From: Haloarcula regularis
Lineage (GTDB): Archaea > Halobacteriota > Halobacteria > Halobacteriales > Haloarculaceae
NCBI RefSeq assembly: GCF_029338315.1
Contig: NZ_CP119794.1
Location: 372,001-436,000, forward strand
Direction of reading: 5' to 3'
Length of the DNA: 64,000 nucleotides
In this document: piece after piece, positions 44,302 through 53,542 of the stretch
How positions within the stretch are numbered: position 1 is the stretch's first letter
Layout: every line of letters begins with the position of its first letter
Notes under the pieces: model-generated
Databases searched by the model: none
Told to the model about the DNA's origin: nothing
Seen by the model: only the letters and a program-made list of their open reading frames with translations
Position numbers and translations under genes: made by a program

Positions 44302-44700
44302 TCAGTCCTCGCAGCAGCCGCCGGCCTTCCCGCCGAAGTCGACTGTCAGCTCCGCGGAGACCAGTTCGTTGAGCTCCTGCAGGCGCAGTTCGAGCTCGTT
44401 TTGGACCTCGAGGTACTCGCTCATCACGGGCATCTCGTGCAGCTCCTCCTGTGCCGACTGGACCTTCCGGAGGTCCTCCTGGGTGGCGCGACCGGTCTGT
44501 CGGGCCAGCATGTACTCCTCGCGGATCTGCTCGAACTCCTGGATGGCCGACTGGGCCTCCTCGTCGGCCTCGACGGCCGCCTTGGCCTCCTGGTAGCGCT
44601 GGTAGACCGGCAGGTCCGCGATGGCCTCGCCGAACTCGCGTGCGAGCTGGTCGACCCGGTCGCCGGCGTCCTCGGTCGCAGTGTCGGTCTCGATGCTCAT
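44302..44700 (-). CDS. YlbF/YmcA family protein with C-terminal CC
   Basis: 132 aa, mostly helical (REFGEAIADLPVYQRYQEAK, EADEEAQSAIQEFEQIREE), the YlbF/DUF964 pattern. In Bacillus this family helps RNase Y-dependent RNA maturation and binds Fe-S. Here a Gly-Lys-Ala-Gly tail ends GGCCED, suggesting a metal or Fe-S ligand pair. The frame is open far upstream, antisense to dph2; the true ATG is at 44700. Confidence 0.8.
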   Translation of the reverse strand: MSIETDTATEDAGDRVDQLAREFGEAIADLPVYQRYQEAKAAVEADEEAQSAIQEFEQIREEYMLARQTGRATQEDLRKVQSAQEELHEMPVMSEYLEVQNELELRLQELNELVSAELTVDFGGKAGGCCED

Positions 44701-44814
44701 TAGCGATCGGTTGGGACTCGCGCTGTATGAACCTGCCGAAGGCGTGTGCGGGGCCGTCACGGCCGCCAGGACGAAGCGCGGAGGTTTTACGCACCGAGCG
44801 GGTATCCGGGGCCA

Positions 44815-45861
44815 ATGAGCCAGGAACGGACCGAGGGCGACCTCCGCAACACGGGCCTCTCGCTGAAACACGACCGCGAGTGGGACTACGAACTCGACCG
44901 CATCGTCGACGCGGTCGTCGAGCGGGACGCCGCGACCGTCGGCCTCCAGTTCCCGGAGGGGCTGAAACGCCGTGGCCCCGCCGTCGCCGACGACCTCCGG
45001 GTGGAACTGCCCGACGACGTGCAGGTGATGATATCGGGCCAGCCGTGTTACGGCGCCTGCGACCTCGACACCTACCTGATGCGCCGCACCGACGTCTTCG
45101 TCCACTTCGGCCACTCCCCGATGAAGGAGTCGGACAAGATAATCTACGTCCCCCTGTTCTCGAACGTCGACGTCTTCCCCATCATGGAGCAGGCTTTCGA
45201 GGAGGAACTCGCCCCGCCTGAGACGGACCCCGACGTGGGCCTCGTGACGACGGCCCAGCACATGAACAAGTTCGGCGAGATGCGCGAGTGGCTCGAGGAC
45301 CGCGGCTTCGAGGTCCACACCCGCAAGGGCGACGACCGCCTGACCCACGAGGGACAGGTACTGGGCTGCAACTACGCCTCGGCTGACGTCGACGCCGACC
45401 AGATTCTCTACGTCGGCGGCGGGAAGTTCCACCCGCTCGGCCTCGCGATGGAACATCCGGACAAGAAGGTAATCATCGCCGACCCCGTCAACAACGCGCT
45501 GACCATCGCCGACACGGAGCAGTTCATGAAACAGCGCTACGCCGCCGTCCACAAGGCGATGGACGCAGAGACGTGGGGCGTCATCTTCTGTACGAAGATC
45601 GGCCAGGGTCGCTGGGAGCAGGCCCAGGAGATCGTCGAGAACAACGACGACGCCTACATCATCACGATGGACGAGGTGACACCGGACCGCCTGACCAACT
45701 TCGGGATGGACGCCTACGTCAACACCGGGTGTCCGCGCATCACGACCGACGACGGCCCGCAGTTCAAGAAGCCGATGCTGACGCCCGGCGAGTACGAGAT
45801 CGCCGTCGGCGAGAAGCCCCTGGAGTCCCTGGAGTTCGACACGTTCCACGGCACCTGGTAG
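44815..45861 (+). CDS. dph2: Diphthamide synthase subunit Dph2, archaeal
   Basis: 348 aa. It starts diphthamide synthesis on translation elongation factor 2, using a [4Fe-4S] cluster and SAM to transfer a 3-amino-3-carboxypropyl group. The three cluster Cys are visible: Cys78 (GQPCYGACD), Cys185 (LGCNYASAD) and Cys306 (NTGCPRI). GTTTTACGCAC lies ~30 nt upstream of the ATG. Archaeal enzymes are homodimers. Confidence 0.93.
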   Translation: MSQERTEGDLRNTGLSLKHDREWDYELDRIVDAVVERDAATVGLQFPEGLKRRGPAVADDLRVELPDDVQVMISGQPCYGACDLDTYLMRRTDVFVHFGHSPMKESDKIIYVPLFSNVDVFPIMEQAFEEELAPPETDPDVGLVTTAQHMNKFGEMREWLEDRGFEVHTRKGDDRLTHEGQVLGCNYASADVDADQILYVGGGKFHPLGLAMEHPDKKVIIADPVNNALTIADTEQFMKQRYAAVHKAMDAETWGVIFCTKIGQGRWEQAQEIVENNDDAYIITMDEVTPDRLTNFGMDAYVNTGCPRITTDDGPQFKKPMLTPGEYEIAVGEKPLESLEFDTFHGTW

Positions 45862-45924
45862 TCCCATTTTCGGCAGTGAGAATGCAGGAGACATACTCTT
45901 GTAGGGACACACGAATCGCTACCC

Positions 45925-47838
45925 ATGTCGACGGACACGGACCGCGCGCCCTATCGCGACATCTTCGAGCTCTCTCCGACTGCGGTCATGGTGCACGACC
46001 CGTCCACGGGCGCTATTCGCGCTGCGAATCAGGCCGCCTGTGAGTTGGTCGGCCTCGACTACGAGACGCTCTTGGAGACGCCGGTCGGCGCGTTCAGCCC
46101 GCCGGGGTTCACCACGGCTGACGCCGCTTCGGTCGTCGAGGAGGCGATGGAGAACGGCTCGGCACAGACAGAGTGGGTGGTCCAGACGCCGGCCGGAGAC
46201 CGACGGTGGGTCGACGTGACGCTGAAGCGGTCGACGGAGGGTGACGACGACGCCGTCCTCGCCTTCGCCGAGGACGTCTCCGAGAACAAGCAACTCGAGC
46301 GCGAGCAAACCGAACAGACCGAGCAGCTGCGGACCCTGGTCCAGAACCTTCCGGTCGTCATGTTCACGCTGGACCCGGACGGGACGTTCGCGAGTTCGGC
46401 GGGGAAGGGACTCGATGCGCTCGGGATATCGCCCGGCGAATTCGTCGGGGAGTCGATTTTCGACGTCTACGCCGAGAGCCCGGACATCGTCTCCGCGGCG
46501 AAACGGGCTCTCGCGGGCGAGGAAGTCCGGTCCACTCAGGCTGTCGATGGCATGGTCTTCGAGACGTGGTATCGGCCGATATTCGACGACGGCGACCTCA
46601 CGGCGGTCGTCGGCGTCGCTCGCGACATCACCGAGTTGAAACGCCACGAAACCCACGTCGAATCGCTGAGCGAGGCGACCAAGCAACTGCTCTATACACA
46701 CACCGAGTCCGCCGTGGCGGAGACGGTCACGGAACTGGCGAGAGACATCGTCGACCGCCCTTTCGCTGTGATGTGGACCGACGACGGGACGGACGACACG
46801 CTGCACCCGGTCGGCGGCACGGTCGACGCAGTCGAGTTAGCGGGCGTCGACTCGGTCAGGGACCTCCCCGCGATTGGGCCAGGCTGTGACGAGCAGGCCA
46901 TTTTCGACAGCGGCGAGCCGACAGTGGTCGACGACTACCGGGAACTCGACACTCCCTGGGCATCTGACGTCCCGCTCGGGACGGTCCTGTATCTCCCACT
47001 CGACGAGTTCGGCCTGCTGTGTGTCGGGTCTACGAGCGTCGAGCCGTTCTCGGACAACGAACGGGTCCTGCTGGAGATCCTCGCCAGGACCGCGACGGCC
47101 GCTCTCGAGCGGGTCGCCCGGGAGCAACGGATCGAGGCGAAGAACGACGAGCTCGAACGGGCCAACGAGGCGCTGCGGCGTCAACAGGAGCAGATGGACT
47201 TCTTCAACAGCATCCTGCGTCACGACATGCTCAACGGGATGCACGTCATCCGTGCGCGCGGGGAGTTCCTGGCGTCGGCGCTCGACGGCCAGCAACGGGA
47301 GTTCGCGGAGACGATCGTCGACTGGAGCGACGACATCATCGACCTGACACAGAAGGTCCGGGCCGTCCTCGAAACGCTGGCTGACCCTGGCCTCAGCAAC
47401 TCGAAGCCGGTTGCGTTGACGCCGGTCGTCGAGTCGGCCGCACAGCGTGCGCGGTCGATGGACTCGTCTGCGACGGTCAACGTCTCTCTCCCCGGCGACT
47501 ACGACGTGCTGGCCGACGAGTTGTTGAGCGACGTGTTCGGGAACATCTTCACCAACGCCATCGAGCACGCGGAGGTCGACGGCGGTGTCACGATCGACGT
47601 GACGGCGACGGCCACCGCCGAGGCGGTCACCGTCAGAATCGCCGACGACGGCGGCGGAATCCGTCCGTCAGTCCGTCGCCGGGTCTTCGAGCGAGGGGCA
47701 AAAGGCGTGGAGTCGGCCGGAACGGGCTTCGGGCTGTATTTCGTCGACGCCATGATAGAGAGTTACGGCGGCACGATCTGGGTGGAGGAGAGCCACAGTG
47801 GCGGCGCCGCGTTCGTCGTCGAACTCGTCCGCGACTAA
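45925..47838 (+). CDS. PAS-PAS-GAF sensor histidine kinase
   Basis: 637 aa, cytoplasmic, no TM. PAS1 ~10-118 (IFELSPTAVMVHDP), PAS2 ~128-240 (LVQNLPVVMFTLDPDG), GAF ~250-400, a short coiled coil, then the phospho-acceptor His433 in LRHDMLNGMHVI. The ATP domain has NIFTNAIEHAE, DDGGGI and GTGFGLYFVDAMIESYGG. No response regulator is adjacent; signal unknown. Confidence 0.9.
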   Translation: MSTDTDRAPYRDIFELSPTAVMVHDPSTGAIRAANQAACELVGLDYETLLETPVGAFSPPGFTTADAASVVEEAMENGSAQTEWVVQTPAGDRRWVDVTLKRSTEGDDDAVLAFAEDVSENKQLEREQTEQTEQLRTLVQNLPVVMFTLDPDGTFASSAGKGLDALGISPGEFVGESIFDVYAESPDIVSAAKRALAGEEVRSTQAVDGMVFETWYRPIFDDGDLTAVVGVARDITELKRHETHVESLSEATKQLLYTHTESAVAETVTELARDIVDRPFAVMWTDDGTDDTLHPVGGTVDAVELAGVDSVRDLPAIGPGCDEQAIFDSGEPTVVDDYRELDTPWASDVPLGTVLYLPLDEFGLLCVGSTSVEPFSDNERVLLEILARTATAALERVAREQRIEAKNDELERANEALRRQQEQMDFFNSILRHDMLNGMHVIRARGEFLASALDGQQREFAETIVDWSDDIIDLTQKVRAVLETLADPGLSNSKPVALTPVVESAAQRARSMDSSATVNVSLPGDYDVLADELLSDVFGNIFTNAIEHAEVDGGVTIDVTATATAEAVTVRIADDGGGIRPSVRRRVFERGAKGVESAGTGFGLYFVDAMIESYGGTIWVEESHSGGAAFVVELVRD

Positions 47839-47891
47839 TAACTATCAAACATCACCAAAGGTTTTTACATGACCTCGATTTATTAGAACTG

Positions 47892-48518
47892 ATGCCGACG
47901 AAGAGCGCCCTCGCCCAGCAACTCGCCGTCGTCGCCGGGTTCGAGAACCCACGGGCCAGTCTGGAACAGTATCGGACGCCGCCCGAGCTGGCGGCACACC
48001 TCGTTCACACGGCCGACCTGCAGGGCGACATCGAGGGCCGCACCGTCGTCGACCTCGGGTGTGGCACCGGGATGCTCGCGCTCGGTGCGGCGCTCCGGTC
48101 GCCCGAGACGGTCGTCGGGGTGGACATCGACCCGGCGCCGCTCGCTACCGCCCGGCAGAACGAGCGCAAGGTCGGGTCCACCACCTCTGTCTCCTGGGTG
48201 CGCGGTGACGCCACGGCGGCGCCGCTGTGCCCGCTCGTCTCGGAGACGACGGTGGTGATGAACCCGCCCTTCGGTGCCCAGTCGGGCAACGAACACGCCG
48301 ACCGGCGGTTCCTCGAGACGGCCGCCGAGCTCTCGACCGTCTCCTACTCGGTCCACAACGAAGGGAGTCAGGAGTTCGTCGAGTCCTTCGCGGCCGACAA
48401 CGGCGGCGAGGTGACCCACGCCTTCGAGACGGCGTTCGAACTCCCCCGGCAGTTCGACTTCCACGACGAGGAGACGCGCGTCATCACCGCCGAGGTCTTC
48501 CGCGTCGCCTGGCAGTGA
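47892..48518 (+). CDS. METTL5-like nucleic-acid N6-adenine methyltransferase
   Basis: 208 aa. Motif I VVDLGCGTGMLALGA and the catalytic NPPFGAQSG, the N-P-P-F/Y signature of N6-adenine methyltransferases. The N-terminal ASLEQYRTPPELAAHLV is characteristic of METTL5/archaeal relatives that modify rRNA. GGTTTTTACAT about 22-32 nt upstream is a likely promoter box. Confidence 0.85.
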   Translation: MPTKSALAQQLAVVAGFENPRASLEQYRTPPELAAHLVHTADLQGDIEGRTVVDLGCGTGMLALGAALRSPETVVGVDIDPAPLATARQNERKVGSTTSVSWVRGDATAAPLCPLVSETTVVMNPPFGAQSGNEHADRRFLETAAELSTVSYSVHNEGSQEFVESFAADNGGEVTHAFETAFELPRQFDFHDEETRVITAEVFRVAWQ

Positions 48519-48519
48519 G

Positions 48520-50178
48520 TCACCGCTCGCGCTGGTCGGTCTGGTAGCGCGCTATCTGGACGCGAGTGTCGTTTCGCGCCACGAAGAGGCGCGTCCTGTT
48601 GCGCTCGAAGGTCAGCCCACCGACGTCCGCCGTCGTCATGTTGGCCGGGACGCGGCCGACCCCGAGCGTCTGGTTCCCCCGCCAGACCTCGAGGACGAAC
48701 CCGTCTTCGGCTGCCTGAACGGTGACGTTCCGGCCCGCGACGGTCGTCGGCGGCGTCGAGGGCGGCGACTCGAACACCGGTTTCGGCTCGCCGCCAGCCC
48801 GGCGGAGGGTGACCCGATAGACGGTGTCGTTGCCGAGGACGACCCACCCGGTCCGGTTGGCGACGACCTGTTCGCGCCACCCGATACCGCCGACGACGAC
48901 CGTCGCTCGCCCGTTCAGCGCCAGCTGCCCCTTCTGGACGACCGGGAGCCACGTCTCGCGGGCGTCGCTCGCGACGATGACGCCGCTCTCGTTGACGATC
49001 GTCCGGTCCGTCTCGACCGGCGTCCAGATGCCGGCCGCGTACTCGTTGCGGACGTTCTCGTCGTAGGTGACGACGTAATCGCGGACCGTCACGCCGTCGT
49101 CGGGCACCTCCTCGGGCCCGATGGTGACCACGCTCGCGGGGACCGCCGCGAACGCGAGGGCCCCCAGAACGACCAGGAGCGCCAGCGTCGCAAGCGAGGC
49201 ACTCGGCCGCTCGAACCCGACCTCGAGCGGTTGATCCACGTCGGCGACGGCGACAGCCACCAGGAGCGCGAGCAGGAACACGCCCGCCGTCCCGACCCAC
49301 CGAAACAGCGTGAATCGACCGCCGCCGAGCGGCACGTAGATGGCCCACAATCCCTGGAAGACGGCGAAGACGAGGGCAGCGAAGAAGACGCGGGGCACGT
49401 TGGGCTGGGACTCACGACGCCGGAGCATCCAGACAGCGAGCACCACGCCGGCCAGCATCCCGATGGCGTGGCCCTGGATGGCGACGTCGGCCCACCACGG
49501 CGTCACGAACTGCTGGCGCGCCCGCGCCGTGAACTCGGGGAACCGGAGCGCCCGCACGAACAGGTCGACGATGCGCCCGGCGAGCAGGGCCCCCAGGAAG
49601 AGCACCGGCCGGGTCACGAGTGCGAAGCCCGCCAGCGCGAAGACGACGCCGGAGAACCCGACCACGGGGCCGATGGCGAACAGCGCGGTGAAGAGGCCGA
49701 CGACGAATGCAGCCAGCGGAATCGCGAGCACCCTGGCGAAGGGATTTGTCCGGAGCGAGGTGAACGTCTGGACCCCCCGCCGTCTGGGGTAGTGTCCCCA
49801 GGCGTACTCGACGACAGCGCCGTAGACGAGGGTCCCGAGCAGGTTGCCCGTGATGTGGCTCTGCCCGCTGTGGGTGAACGCGCTCGTGAGGATGCCCAGC
49901 GGGTAGAAGTACGACCACGTCCGGAACGGCGTCACGAGCGGGCGCGGGTGCCACCACGTCCCCTGCAGGAACAGGTAGACGGCCACGAGCGCCCCCATCG
50001 TCAGGAGCGTCCCCCACGGCACGCCCAGCAGGAGTCGCGTCCGGACGACGTCGGGCACCCGCGCGCCGGTCACGCGTCGCAACCCGAGGCCTGTCGCGAG
50101 GACGACGAGGACGACAGCGGCCGCACGCAGTGGCAACCCGGTCAACACACCCGGCAACTCGGGCGTCGCCTGTATCAT
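48520..50178 (-). CDS. Rhomboid-family intramembrane serine protease with extracytoplasmic domain
   Basis: 552 aa. About seven to eight TM segments; GQSHITGNLLGTLVYG, catalytic Ser in VVGFSGVVFALAGF (about residue 174) and His in IQGHAIGML (about 236) match rhomboids. A further TM at ~330-350 leads to a C-terminal ~200-residue, Asn-X-Thr-rich outer domain (e.g. VVTIGPEEVPDDG onward). It probably cleaves membrane proteins; substrate unknown. Stop is 2 nt beyond the convergent METTL5-like stop. Confidence 0.85.
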   Translation of the reverse strand: MIQATPELPGVLTGLPLRAAAVVLVVLATGLGLRRVTGARVPDVVRTRLLLGVPWGTLLTMGALVAVYLFLQGTWWHPRPLVTPFRTWSYFYPLGILTSAFTHSGQSHITGNLLGTLVYGAVVEYAWGHYPRRRGVQTFTSLRTNPFARVLAIPLAAFVVGLFTALFAIGPVVGFSGVVFALAGFALVTRPVLFLGALLAGRIVDLFVRALRFPEFTARARQQFVTPWWADVAIQGHAIGMLAGVVLAVWMLRRRESQPNVPRVFFAALVFAVFQGLWAIYVPLGGGRFTLFRWVGTAGVFLLALLVAVAVADVDQPLEVGFERPSASLATLALLVVLGALAFAAVPASVVTIGPEEVPDDGVTVRDYVVTYDENVRNEYAAGIWTPVETDRTIVNESGVIVASDARETWLPVVQKGQLALNGRATVVVGGIGWREQVVANRTGWVVLGNDTVYRVTLRRAGGEPKPVFESPPSTPPTTVAGRNVTVQAAEDGFVLEVWRGNQTLGVGRVPANMTTADVGGLTFERNRTRLFVARNDTRVQIARYQTDQRER

Positions 50179-50286
50179 TGGTTTCCCTCTGGACGGCGAG
50201 GATTTATGACTGACGCCGTGTCAGCGGCCGTCTTCGGCCGGCCGTACGCGAATGGAGCGCGCAACGAGGGGCCGCACCGGGCCCCC

Positions 50287-50705
50287 TCAGAACAGGCCGA
50301 CGCCGAGGCTGTAGGGCCAGTTCGTCCCCGCCACGGCCAGCAGCGCGAACGCGCCGCCGGCCATCGCGACGTTCTTCAGGAACTGCGTCATCTCGTCTTG
50401 CTGCTGGTCCTCCGGGACGGCCCAGAAGTCGTGCATCGTCAGGGCCGACCCGACGAGGAAGGTCGCGAGCGCACCGGCCGCGAGCACCGGATACGCACCC
50501 AGGACGAGCAAGACGCCGCTGAACGCCAGCAGACCCCGCTGAAGTACACCGACAGCGCGGGCGCGGGGAGGCCCTTCATCTCGGCGTACGGGATCATCTG
50601 GTCGCCGTTCAGGAAGTGGTTCAGCCCCATGAACGCCAGGATGCCGCCAAACAGGACTCGGCCGAGGAGGAACACCTCGGCCGCACCGGCAGTCTCGAAG
50701 GCCAT
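50287..50705 (-). pseudogene. DoxX family membrane protein, frame broken at a C4 run
   Basis: About 139 aa when corrected: VFLLGRVLFGGILAFMGLNHFL and LPAPALSVYFSG in one frame, then LLAFSGVLLVLGAYPVLAAGA and MHDFWAVPEDQQQDEM in the next. One missing base in the plus-strand C run 50534-50537 explains the shift. DoxX-type proteins have four TMs and are linked to quinone or stress metabolism. Divergent from an HxlR regulator. Confidence 0.82.
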
Positions 50706-50779
50706 CAGGCCCGCACCTCCGTCGCCGCGGCGGTCGTCGTCCGGTTCCGGTACCAGTCGTCAGGTGATTTCGTCACGTT

Positions 50780-50786
50780 ACCTGGT
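50780..50786. promoter_or_regulatory. Possible HxlR operator, ACCTGGT
   Basis: ACCTGGT is symmetric about its centre. It pairs with the TACCAGGTA at 50827-50835, about 48 nt away, on the other side of a TATATATC core (50799-50808). Confidence 0.4.
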
Positions 50787-50826
50787 TCGAATCCGAACCT
50801 ATATATCGATTCCCGGACATAGGCGA

Positions 50827-50835
50827 TACCAGGTA
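50827..50835. promoter_or_regulatory. Possible HxlR operator, TACCAGGTA
   Basis: A perfect palindrome around its central A, 7 nt before the regulator's ATG. Position suggests autoregulation. Confidence 0.42.
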
Positions 50836-50841
50836 GCATCG

Positions 50842-51189
50842 ATGTCATCGGACGTATTCACAGACGCCGTCGAGGAAGAGACCGGACCGTGTGCCGTCGT
50901 CGAGTCGCTCGACCAGATCGGGTCGCGGTGGCGGCTCGTCGTCCTCCACGAACTCCAAGAGGGGGAACGACGCTTCAACGAACTCAAGCGCGCGACCGAC
51001 GCGAGCTCGCGGACGCTCTCGCGCGTCCTCGACGACCTCCAGGAGACCGACTTCGTCGAGCGCCGCCTCGAGGAGGACGCGCCCGTCGCGACGTACTACC
51101 GGCTCACCCCCAAGGGACGGTCGCTCTGTCCGGTCTTCGAGGAGATCGAAGCCTGGGCCGACGAGTGGCTCGCGACCGACGCCGAGTGA
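50842..51189 (+). CDS. HxlR-family winged-helix regulator
   Basis: 115 aa. One early Cys (GPCAVV), then the HxlR pattern: IGSRWRLVVLHELQEGERRFNELKRA, SSRTLSRVLDDLQE and the wing region PVATYYRLTPKGRSL. Likely controls the divergent DoxX gene and itself; the Cys may sense redox or electrophiles as in other HxlR-type factors. Confidence 0.88.
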   Translation: MSSDVFTDAVEEETGPCAVVESLDQIGSRWRLVVLHELQEGERRFNELKRATDASSRTLSRVLDDLQETDFVERRLEEDAPVATYYRLTPKGRSLCPVFEEIEAWADEWLATDAE

Positions 51190-51238
51190 GGAACACGAAC
51201 ACAGGATTTTCGACCCCCCCGGTCCGAATCAGCACCCA

Positions 51239-51565
51239 ATGGGAGTCCGGCCACCAAGCGACGACAGCGACGAACCAGACGTCATCGAGTTCGGTATCGC
51301 GGCGCTGGACGGCAAACTGCCCAGCGACGACCTGGAGTTTCCGGCCACCGCCGGCGAGGTTCGTGCCACGGCCGGCACGATCGAGGTGCCCTACGACCCG
51401 GCCGGACACACGATGACGGTCGACGAGGCCCTCGACGAGAGCCCGGAGCAGCGCTTCGAGACCGAACAGGACCTGCTGAACGCGCTCCACCCGGTCTTCG
51501 AGCGCAAGCGGCTCTCTGGCGGGACCAGCCTCCTCGCGCAGTTGCGCTCGCTCGTCCCCTTCTGA
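51239..51565 (+). CDS. DUF5789 family protein
   Basis: 108 aa, acidic: VIEFGIAALDGKLPSDDLEFPATAGEV and LLNALHPVFERKR match the DUF5789 pattern common in haloarchaea. Function unknown. Ends 1 nt before the stop of the convergent aglJ. Confidence 0.7.
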   Translation: MGVRPPSDDSDEPDVIEFGIAALDGKLPSDDLEFPATAGEVRATAGTIEVPYDPAGHTMTVDEALDESPEQRFETEQDLLNALHPVFERKRLSGGTSLLAQLRSLVPF

Positions 51566-51566
51566 G

Positions 51567-52568
51567 TCAGTCTTCCGACTCGCCGGAGGTGACAGTCGCC
51601 TCCGTCTCGACGTTCCCCGACCGCTGGTCGGTGCGGTCCTCCTCGGTCAGTTTCCGAGCGATGTCCTCGAGTTGACGGGTCTGTTCGCGGTTGACCGCGA
51701 CGATCATATCCGAGAGGACGCCGAACATCAGCAACTGGAGGCCGAGCAGGATGGCGACGCCGCCCACCATCGCGATGACCTCGTGAGAGGTGCTGTTGAC
51801 GAACCAGTCGTACGCGACGTAGGCCGCGAGCACGCCCCCCATCAGAATCGAGCTCAGGCCGACGCTCCCGAAGTAAAACAGCGGGTTGTTCGTCTTGGCC
51901 ATCTGGTAGAGCGTGAGGATGATGGTCGCCCCGTCGCGGAACGGGTGCAGGTTCGTGTCGGACTCGTCGGGCCGGGGTTCGTACGTAATCGGGACGACCT
52001 CGGTCCGGACGTTGTGCTTGACACACTCGACGGCCATCTCCGTCTCGATGCCGAACCCTTCGGCGGACAGCGACAGCCGCTCGAAGGACTCGCGGGTAAA
52101 CGCCCGGTAGCCCGAGAGGATGTCCCCCATCTCGCGGCCGTGGATGACCGCGAACGCGCGATTGATGAGACGATTCCCGACCATGTTGAGCCGCGTCATC
52201 GCCCCCGGTAACATGTTGGCGAACCGGTCGCCGATGACGTGCTCGGCGTCGCCGTAGAGGAGCGGCTCTAGCATCCGGTCTGCCTCCTCGCTCCGGTAGG
52301 TCGCGTCGCCGTCGGCCATCAGCACGTACGGTTCCTCGACCCACCGGCGAACCGCCTCGCGGACCGCCTGGCCCTTGCCGCTGCCGGACTGCTGGACGAC
52401 GCGGGCACCGGCCGCCTCCGCGATGGCTCGCGTGTCGTCGCCCGATCCACCGTCGACGACGAGGACGTTGTCGAACCCGGCCTCCCGAAAACCCGTGACG
52501 ACGGACCCGATGGTCTCCGCCTCGTTGTAGGTCGGCAGCAACACGCAGACGTCGTCACGGTCGACCAT
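51567..52568 (-). CDS. aglJ: AglJ-type dolichol-phosphate glycosyltransferase
   Basis: 333 aa. GT-A domain: VCVLLPTYNEAETIG, VVDGGSGDDT, GSGKGQAVREA and the LMADGDATY metal motif. Two TM segments near residues 230-255 and 265-290 follow. In Haloferax AglJ adds the first hexose to dolichol phosphate for S-layer N-glycosylation; the presence of aglG and aglB nearby supports that role. The ATG at 52568 is preferred to one eight codons upstream. Confidence 0.85.
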   Translation of the reverse strand: MVDRDDVCVLLPTYNEAETIGSVVTGFREAGFDNVLVVDGGSGDDTRAIAEAAGARVVQQSGSGKGQAVREAVRRWVEEPYVLMADGDATYRSEEADRMLEPLLYGDAEHVIGDRFANMLPGAMTRLNMVGNRLINRAFAVIHGREMGDILSGYRAFTRESFERLSLSAEGFGIETEMAVECVKHNVRTEVVPITYEPRPDESDTNLHPFRDGATIILTLYQMAKTNNPLFYFGSVGLSSILMGGVLAAYVAYDWFVNSTSHEVIAMVGGVAILLGLQLLMFGVLSDMIVAVNREQTRQLEDIARKLTEEDRTDQRSGNVETEATVTSGESED

Positions 52569-52690
52569 TGTCCGAACGTCCACCACGCGCACTCAAATAA
52601 ATCACGGGTCCGGCTGGCAGGCAGTTGCCCCACCGTGCTGGGAGCGCGCCGAGTCGCGCCTTTTACTACGATGGCCCCGATGGCTCCGGT

Positions 52691-53542
52691 ATGGCCGACC
52701 CGTCGGACGTGTTCGAGCTCCTGGGACTGACCGAGTACGAGACGACAGCCCTGGAGCAGCTGCTCTCGCTCGGTCGCACCACCGCGCCGAACCTCGCTTC
52801 GGCCACTGGCATCCCGAAGGCCCGCATCTACGGCGTCCTCGACTCGCTGGCCGACCGGGGATTCATCAAGGTCGTCCCCGGACGGCCCAAGGAATATCAG
52901 CCCAAAGCCCCCGAGGCCATCCTCGACCGCGCAGTGGAGAACCGCCGCCAGTCCTTCGAGGGGTTCACCCAGGACATCGACACGCACCGGGAGGCGTTCC
53001 TCGGGGAGTACCGCCCGCGGTACGAGCGGGCCAGCGAGGACATCTCGCCGACGGCGGAGCTGTTCCACGTTGTCGACGTCGGCGACCCCAGCGAGCGCGA
53101 GACGCGACGGCTCTATCGTGACGCCGACGAGACGCTGCGCATCATCACGAACAGTTTCGCCTACCTCGACAGCGTCGCCGGGGCACTCCGGGACGCCGTC
53201 GACGCGGGCGTCGACGTCGCGGTGCTGTTCCTGGACCCCGACTGGTTGCCAGCCGAGAAGGCTGCCGTCCAGGCCGAGGTGGTCGAGCGACTCGAGCAGG
53301 AGTTCCCGACCGTCGACGTTCGCTTCAGCGAGCAGCGTCTGCCCTGGCGTGGCACCGTCGTCGACCCGAGCATGGACTACGACGGCGGCGAGGCCATCCT
53401 GCTGGTCGAGGAACCCGACGTCCCGAACCACATGCGCCAGGCGGCGCTGACCGAGAACGGCTCGTTCGTGGCCGGGATGCAGCGGTACTTCGACCTGGTG
53501 TGGGAACACGAGAGTCAGGCGCCGGCGGACGTCTACACGTAG
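52691..53542 (+). CDS. TrmB-family transcriptional regulator
   Basis: 283 aa. N-terminal winged helix (LGLTEYETTALEQLL, GIPKARIYGVLDSLADRGFI) of TrmB type, a ~30-residue helix, then an effector domain with a PLD-like or sugar-sensing pattern. Divergent from aglJ with a 122-nt gap, so regulation of the N-glycosylation genes is plausible. The start is the first good ATG after a low-quality upstream extension. The 3' end overlaps the convergent gene by 10 nt. Confidence 0.82.
   Translation: MADPSDVFELLGLTEYETTALEQLLSLGRTTAPNLASATGIPKARIYGVLDSLADRGFIKVVPGRPKEYQPKAPEAILDRAVENRRQSFEGFTQDIDTHREAFLGEYRPRYERASEDISPTAELFHVVDVGDPSERETRRLYRDADETLRIITNSFAYLDSVAGALRDAVDAGVDVAVLFLDPDWLPAEKAAVQAEVVERLEQEFPTVDVRFSEQRLPWRGTVVDPSMDYDGGEAILLVEEPDVPNHMRQAALTENGSFVAGMQRYFDLVWEHESQAPADVYT

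Noticed and set aside
44701..45912. Long N-terminal extension of the YlbF-family protein
   Set aside because: It is antisense to dph2; the family starts at the ATG at 44700.
49231..50841. Large N-terminal extension of the HxlR gene
   Set aside because: Antisense to the rhomboid and DoxX genes; the HxlR domain begins right at 50842.
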